Positions 12,993-16,297 of a stretch of DNA of 16,297 nt are shown piece by piece. The position numbers were made by a program, and so were the translations under genes. The stretch is from positions 1-16,297 of the forward strand of contig DASTRU010000168.1 in assembly GCA_035761045.1 (NCBI GenBank), read 5' to 3'. Source of the stretch: DASTRU01 sp035761045. Its GTDB lineage: Bacteria; Pseudomonadota; Gammaproteobacteria; Burkholderiales; Burkholderiaceae_E. Numbering within the stretch: the stretch's first letter is position 1; the number at the start of each line of letters is the position of its first letter. Under the pieces are notes generated by a model. That model had not been told where the DNA came from. It ran no database searches and worked only from the letters and a program-made list of their open reading frames with translations.

Positions 12993-14078
12993 ATGCACTT
13001 GATTGCGCTGTATCACGATCGACCAACGCCCCTCGTGCTCGAATGCCTCATGCCAACGACAGCCCCCACCCTTTCGGCGCAACTCGCGTTCCTTAGCGAG
13101 GCGTTGTCGCCCGGCCTCGATGCTCGGGACTGCGAGTTGGTCGAAACCCACGTATCGTGGTTACTGCTGGGGCGCGAGCATGTGTTCAAAATCAAAAAGC
13201 CCGTATACGGCCCGTTGTTCGATTTCTCGACACCGCAAGCACGCGCGCGCAACGCACGCAACGAAACGCGGCTTAATCAACGTCTCGCGCCTCGGGTTTA
13301 CCTCGGCGTCTTGGCGCTTCAATGGGACGGCGAGCGTATGTCGCTGGTTCCCGATCGCGAACTTAATTCCGCACGGCAAACCTTGAACTGGATTGTGTGG
13401 ATGAAGCGTCTGCCTAAACAATTCATGGGGGATTCGCTTCTCGCGCGCGGCGAATTGTCGCCCACGCATATCGATGCGCTATTGCACGTCCTACTGCCGT
13501 TTTATCGCCGGGCGCCACACGCGCGCACCACTAAAACGAGTTACCTCGCGCACTTTCGGCGCGAGCAAACGTACAACCGCGAGGTGCTGTGCCAAACGCG
13601 CTTTGAATTGCACCAAGCCCAAGTGACCATCGACGCGTTGAACCACGCGATCGACGCTTGTCAATCCGCTCTTAGCGCGCGCGCGCATCGCGTGGTCGAA
13701 GGCCATGGCGATTTACGGCCCGAGCACGCGTGCCTACTCGACCCGCCGGTCGTCATCGACGCGCTCGAATTCAACGTACGGCTTCGCCATGTCGATCCCT
13801 TCGACGAACTCGCGTATTTCGGTCTTGAACGCGCGATGGAAAACGCGTCATGGGTCGCGCCTAAGTTGCTGGCCGATGCACGACACGCCCTCGACGATGC
13901 TCTGCCCGACGCGGTGTGGTGGTTGTATACCGCACACCGCGCCGTGCTGCGTGCCCGGCTGTGCGCCGCGCATCTTCTCGACGCGCAGCCGCGCCTGCCG
14001 CATCGATGGTTGCCGATGGCGCAGCGCTATCTCGCCTTTGCGATGCAGGCGTTGGAGCATCGTCGCCTCACGTCGTGA
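12993..14078 (+). CDS. Aminoglycoside-phosphotransferase-like kinase (COG2187 type), lacking the ATPase half
   Basis: The product (361 residues) resembles the N-terminal part of COG2187 proteins, annotated as bifunctional aminoglycoside phosphotransferase/ATP-binding proteins. E-T-H-V-S-W-L-L-L with V-F-K-I-K-K-P-V forms the nucleotide-binding strand and lysine. G-H-G-D-L-R-P-E-H is the catalytic loop (D as base), and D-A-L-E-F-N-x-x-L-R-x-x-D supplies the metal-binding residues. The family's C-terminal P-loop kinase half is absent: no G-x-x-x-x-G-K-S/T is found and the frame closes at TGA 14078. The natural substrate is unknown and aminoglycoside resistance should not be assumed. The start is uncertain: ATG 12993 has a GGTGGG upstream, while ATG 13050 begins the part that resembles the family. 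The 3' end overlaps the convergent pyrophosphokinase gene by 11 bases. Confidence 0.7.
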   Translation: MHLIALYHDRPTPLVLECLMPTTAPTLSAQLAFLSEALSPGLDARDCELVETHVSWLLLGREHVFKIKKPVYGPLFDFSTPQARARNARNETRLNQRLAPRVYLGVLALQWDGERMSLVPDRELNSARQTLNWIVWMKRLPKQFMGDSLLARGELSPTHIDALLHVLLPFYRRAPHARTTKTSYLAHFRREQTYNREVLCQTRFELHQAQVTIDALNHAIDACQSALSARAHRVVEGHGDLRPEHACLLDPPVVIDALEFNVRLRHVDPFDELAYFGLERAMENASWVAPKLLADARHALDDALPDAVWWLYTAHRAVLRARLCAAHLLDAQPRLPHRWLPMAQRYLAFAMQALEHRRLTS

Positions 14079-15015
14079 ACGCGCGCGCGAGCAGCCGCGC
14101 GCAACTTGCGATACGCAGCTTGCCTCGCAATGGATCGGCGGTGGGCACGCGCCAAGGCGGCACGCTGTCGGTAACAACGACGTGATCGATGTGGTCGTCA
14201 GCCAATACGCGCGCCGCGTCGCCGGTAAAAAGACCGTGCGCAGCGCATGCCACGACACGCCGCGCGCCCTTGCGTTTTAACGCGATGGCGGCGCGGCGCA
14301 TCGTCTCGCCGCTGGCGATTAAATCGTCGAGCAACAACACGTTGGCGTCATCGACGTCGCCGGCGACTAAGTCCAGGCTCGTCATCACGCCCGCGCTACG
14401 GCGCTTATCGATCATCGCGAAACCGATCTCGCGTTCGTGTCGAGCCTCCAAGACTTCGCGCCAAATCTGCGCGCGCTTCACGCCCCCTGGGTCGGGCGAC
14501 GCGACAACGGTGGCTTCGCCTTCGCCTATCCATTCATTGGCGACTTCGGCGAATGCATCGTGCGCGGGCACGTTGACGGCCTCGCAACGAAACGCGCTTT
14601 GAAACGCGGCGAGGTTATGCGCTTCAAGCACGACGATGCGCGACACGCCCACCGCTTCAAAAAGCTGCGCCACGTAGCGCAATCCCACCGGATCAAACAG
14701 TTTGGTCCGACGATCCTTGCGCGCGTAAGCCAAGTAAGGCACGAAAGTCGTCACCCGCGCGGCGCCGTGATCGCGCAGCGCGGCGATGAACATCAAAAGC
14801 CTTAGGAGTTTGTCATGCGGGCTTTGCGCGGACTCGCCATGCAAACCGCACAAGACACTCACGTCGGCGTCGCGCGGCGTCACCAAAGGCCTAAGTTTTC
14901 GTTCACCGTCGTCGAACAAACGTTCTTCGTGATCGGCAAGCGGCAACGCGAGTTCGCGCGCCCATTCACGCGCGAGTGCGTGGCCCGGTGGTTCCAACGA
15001 GAACGCAAGCCGCAT
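14068..15015 (-). CDS. Diverged ribose-phosphate pyrophosphokinase (PRPP synthetase)
   Basis: The 315-residue protein has the PRPP synthetase layout. Y-A-R-K-D-R (97-102) corresponds to the ATP-binding Y-A-R-Q-D-R, and L-E-A-H-N (about 130-134) to the D-L-H-A metal-binding turn. S-P-D-P-G-G-V-K-R-A (173-182), D-K-R-R-S (203-207) and the PRPP loop L-L-L-D-D-L-I-A-S-G-E-T (227-238) follow. It would make PRPP from ribose 5-phosphate and ATP. Departures from the housekeeping enzyme (E-A-H-N, Y-A-R-K, D-K-R-R-S) suggest a specialised second copy; a housekeeping prs is presumably elsewhere. ATG 15015 is chosen because the longer frame upstream lies inside the neighbouring gene. The upstream phosphoribosyltransferase stops 16 bases before it. 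The role suggested by context is PRPP supply for PncB and the neighbouring transferase. Confidence 0.8.
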   Translation of the reverse strand: MRLAFSLEPPGHALAREWARELALPLADHEERLFDDGERKLRPLVTPRDADVSVLCGLHGESAQSPHDKLLRLLMFIAALRDHGAARVTTFVPYLAYARKDRRTKLFDPVGLRYVAQLFEAVGVSRIVVLEAHNLAAFQSAFRCEAVNVPAHDAFAEVANEWIGEGEATVVASPDPGGVKRAQIWREVLEARHEREIGFAMIDKRRSAGVMTSLDLVAGDVDDANVLLLDDLIASGETMRRAAIALKRKGARRVVACAAHGLFTGDAARVLADDHIDHVVVTDSVPPWRVPTADPLRGKLRIASCARLLARAFTT

Positions 15016-15031
15016 GACGTTGGCGCAGGCA

Positions 15032-15715
15032 CTAGCGCGCGCGATCCACGAGCGGTGGTTCGGTGGCGTTCGCCGCATCGACGGCGCGCAAGATCGCCAC
15101 GACTTCCTTGTCGTCGAGTTGATGAAAGTCGACGTAATGCATCGCGACCGCGCCGGCATCGGAAAACGTCAAGCACACCACCTCGTCCGCCAACGGCGCG
15201 AGGCGTTCGATGACATCACGCGGCGCCACGGGAACCGCCAACACCAAGCGGGCCGGACGCGACCGTCGCAACCCGGCTAAGGCGGCGTGCATTGAACATC
15301 CCGTGGCGATGCCGTCGTCGACCACGACGACATCGCGCGCGGCCAACGAAACCGGTTCGCGCCCCGTTAAATACGCCGCGCGACGCCGCGTGTTTTTCAA
15401 AATTCCCTCGCGGAGCGCCGCTTCGATGTAAACGTCGTCGGCCCCAACCATGCGCGCGATTTTTTGATCGATCACGAGTTCCGTTGGCGCGACGTCGACG
15501 ACCGCGCCGATCGCAAACTCGGGTTGCTGGGGCGCGGAAATCTTGCTGACAAAAACAAGCTCGAGCGGCGCATGCAATGCCCGCGCAACCTCCGCCGCGA
15601 CCACCACTCCGCCGCGCGGCAGCGCGACCACCACCGGCGCGTTCAAGGGCAAGGCTTTTAATTCACCGACCAATTGACGACCCGCGTCCGCGCGGTCGTA
15701 AAACATCAAAGCCAT
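15032..15715 (-). CDS. Phosphoribosyltransferase (COG1926 type)
   Basis: The 227-residue protein has the type I phosphoribosyltransferase fold: V-A-L-P-R-G-G-V (30-37) near the N terminus and the PRPP-binding V-V-V-V-D-D-G-I-A-T-G (129-139). The substrate base is not known for this group, which is often found near stress genes and may act in nucleotide or cofactor salvage. AAGGAG just upstream of ATG 15715 gives a confident start. It lies between the Crp/Fnr regulator (74 bases upstream) and the pyrophosphokinase (16 bases downstream), all on the minus strand, probably one unit. Being next to a PRPP-making enzyme suggests the two work in sequence. Confidence 0.82.
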   Translation of the reverse strand: MALMFYDRADAGRQLVGELKALPLNAPVVVALPRGGVVVAAEVARALHAPLELVFVSKISAPQQPEFAIGAVVDVAPTELVIDQKIARMVGADDVYIEAALREGILKNTRRRAAYLTGREPVSLAARDVVVVDDGIATGCSMHAALAGLRRSRPARLVLAVPVAPRDVIERLAPLADEVVCLTFSDAGAVAMHYVDFHQLDDKEVVAILRAVDAANATEPPLVDRAR

Positions 15716-15789
15716 TGTCGGTCTCCTTCGATCGCACTCGCGACGCGGGCGAATCGCGGCACCGGTCCAAAGAGGTATGCGTCACTCCG

Positions 15790-16297
15790 CTAACGCCGCG
15801 CCTCGGCCAGTTTCTGCACGAAGTGGCGCAACGCGGGCAGGCTTGGAATTTCGATCTCTCGTCGGTTGCGATGTCCGAAACGGATTAAGCGTTCGCGTTC
15901 GAGCCGCGACATCGCGCGGCTCACCGATTCGAGCCGCAACCCGACATGCCCACCAATTTCAGCCCGCGTCGCCGGCAACGTGATGCGGTCGTTACGCAAG
16001 CCGCATTGCTCGAACTCCTCGGCCCATCGGCACAACAGCGCCGCCACTTTCCCGTCGGCCGACAAGCTATGCATCGATAGCGCCTTATGTCGTTCACGCG
16101 CCGCTTGGCGAGCCATGACCGTATGCAGGATTTCGAGCACGGATGGCCAACGAACACCCACCGCCATGAGCGATGCGTATCGCACGGTCCACAACTCGCC
16201 CATGTCTGCGGCGAAGGCGTTGCAGGCATGGTGGCCAGTCGCCATGCCGTCAAACCCGAGCCAATCACCCTTTAACAACACGGTCGTCAACTCCTCA
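15790..16297 (-). CDS. Crp/Fnr-family transcription regulator, N terminus outside the window
   Basis: The minus-strand frame is open to the window edge (through GAG GAG TTG at 16296-16288), so the gene starts beyond 16297. The visible 3' part holds the end of the sensor beta-barrel (G-D-W-L-G-F-D-G-M-A-T-G-x-H), the long dimerisation helix and a winged helix-turn-helix. The latter reads T-R-A-E-I-G-G-H-V-G-L-R-L-E-S-V-S-R. The recognition helix E-S-V-S-R keeps the E, S and R that in E. coli Fnr read the TTGAT half-site. The perfect box at 7727-7740 and the weaker one at 10915-10928 fit this specificity. Whether it carries the iron-sulfur cysteines of true Fnr cannot be seen because that part is outside. 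A TTG at 16290 is an internal codon, not a likely start. Confidence 0.88.
   Translation of the reverse strand, partial: EELTTVLLKGDWLGFDGMATGHHACNAFAADMGELWTVRYASLMAVGVRWPSVLEILHTVMARQAARERHKALSMHSLSADGKVAALLCRWAEEFEQCGLRNDRITLPATRAEIGGHVGLRLESVSRAMSRLERERLIRFGHRNRREIEIPSLPALRHFVQKLAEARR

Noticed and set aside
13005..13024. TTGAT...ATCAC near the start of the kinase-like gene as a third Fnr box
   Set aside because: The half-sites are 8 bases apart instead of 4 and lie inside the likely coding region.
12993..14078. Antibiotic (aminoglycoside) resistance gene
   Set aside because: Only the kinase fold is shared; the sequence is of the COG2187 type and its neighbours are metabolic, so a resistance claim is not supported.
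1..16297. CRISPR array, insertion sequence, integrase or attachment site
   Set aside because: No spaced direct repeats, transposase or integrase motifs, or terminal inverted repeats were seen on reading both strands.

Overview
The window is GC-rich, densely coded proteobacterial DNA. Its gene families and Fnr/CueR-type control sites fit a Beta- or Gammaproteobacterium; genus and species cannot be read from it. No rRNA, tRNA, CRISPR array, integrase or insertion sequence was seen.

Left part (1-7312, all + strand): a copper-defence island. After the C-terminal end of a NERD-like protein (1-240) come a small secreted His/Cys-rich protein of CzcI type, a lipoprotein outer-membrane factor of the TolC family, a Tat-exported two-domain multicopper oxidase, a periplasmic cupredoxin, a CusF-like copper chaperone and a DUF305 protein. 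A hairpin closes this series. A CueR-type MerR-family operator/promoter (5021-5051) then drives a separate P1B-1 Cu(+)-ATPase. The ATPase would pump Cu(I) out of the cytoplasm, the oxidase would convert Cu(I) to Cu(II), and the small proteins would bind or shuttle periplasmic copper. The outer-membrane factor has no RND or fusion-protein partner here.

Middle part (7340-10819, - strand): a stress-type set. It reads, in transcription order, a three-BON-domain protein, a cyclopropane-fatty-acid synthase family methyltransferase, a DHH/DHHA1 phosphoesterase broken by one in-frame TAG, and a DUF5335 protein. A perfect Fnr/Anr box (TTGAT-N4-ATCAA) lies upstream of the DUF5335 gene. A degenerate one lies upstream of the BON gene, spaced as in an Fnr-activated promoter.

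Right part (11014-16297): an NAD- and PRPP-related cluster. It contains nicotinate phosphoribosyltransferase (pncB), nicotinamidase (pncA), a stand-alone aminoglycoside-phosphotransferase-like kinase, a diverged ribose-phosphate pyrophosphokinase, a phosphoribosyltransferase and a Crp/Fnr regulator cut by the window end. PncA makes nicotinate, PncB couples it to PRPP, and the pyrophosphokinase could supply that PRPP. The regulator keeps the E-x-x-S-R recognition signature expected for TTGAT half-sites. The middle and right parts therefore look like one oxygen/redox-controlled island beside the copper genes; this is inference from family knowledge and the visible sites.
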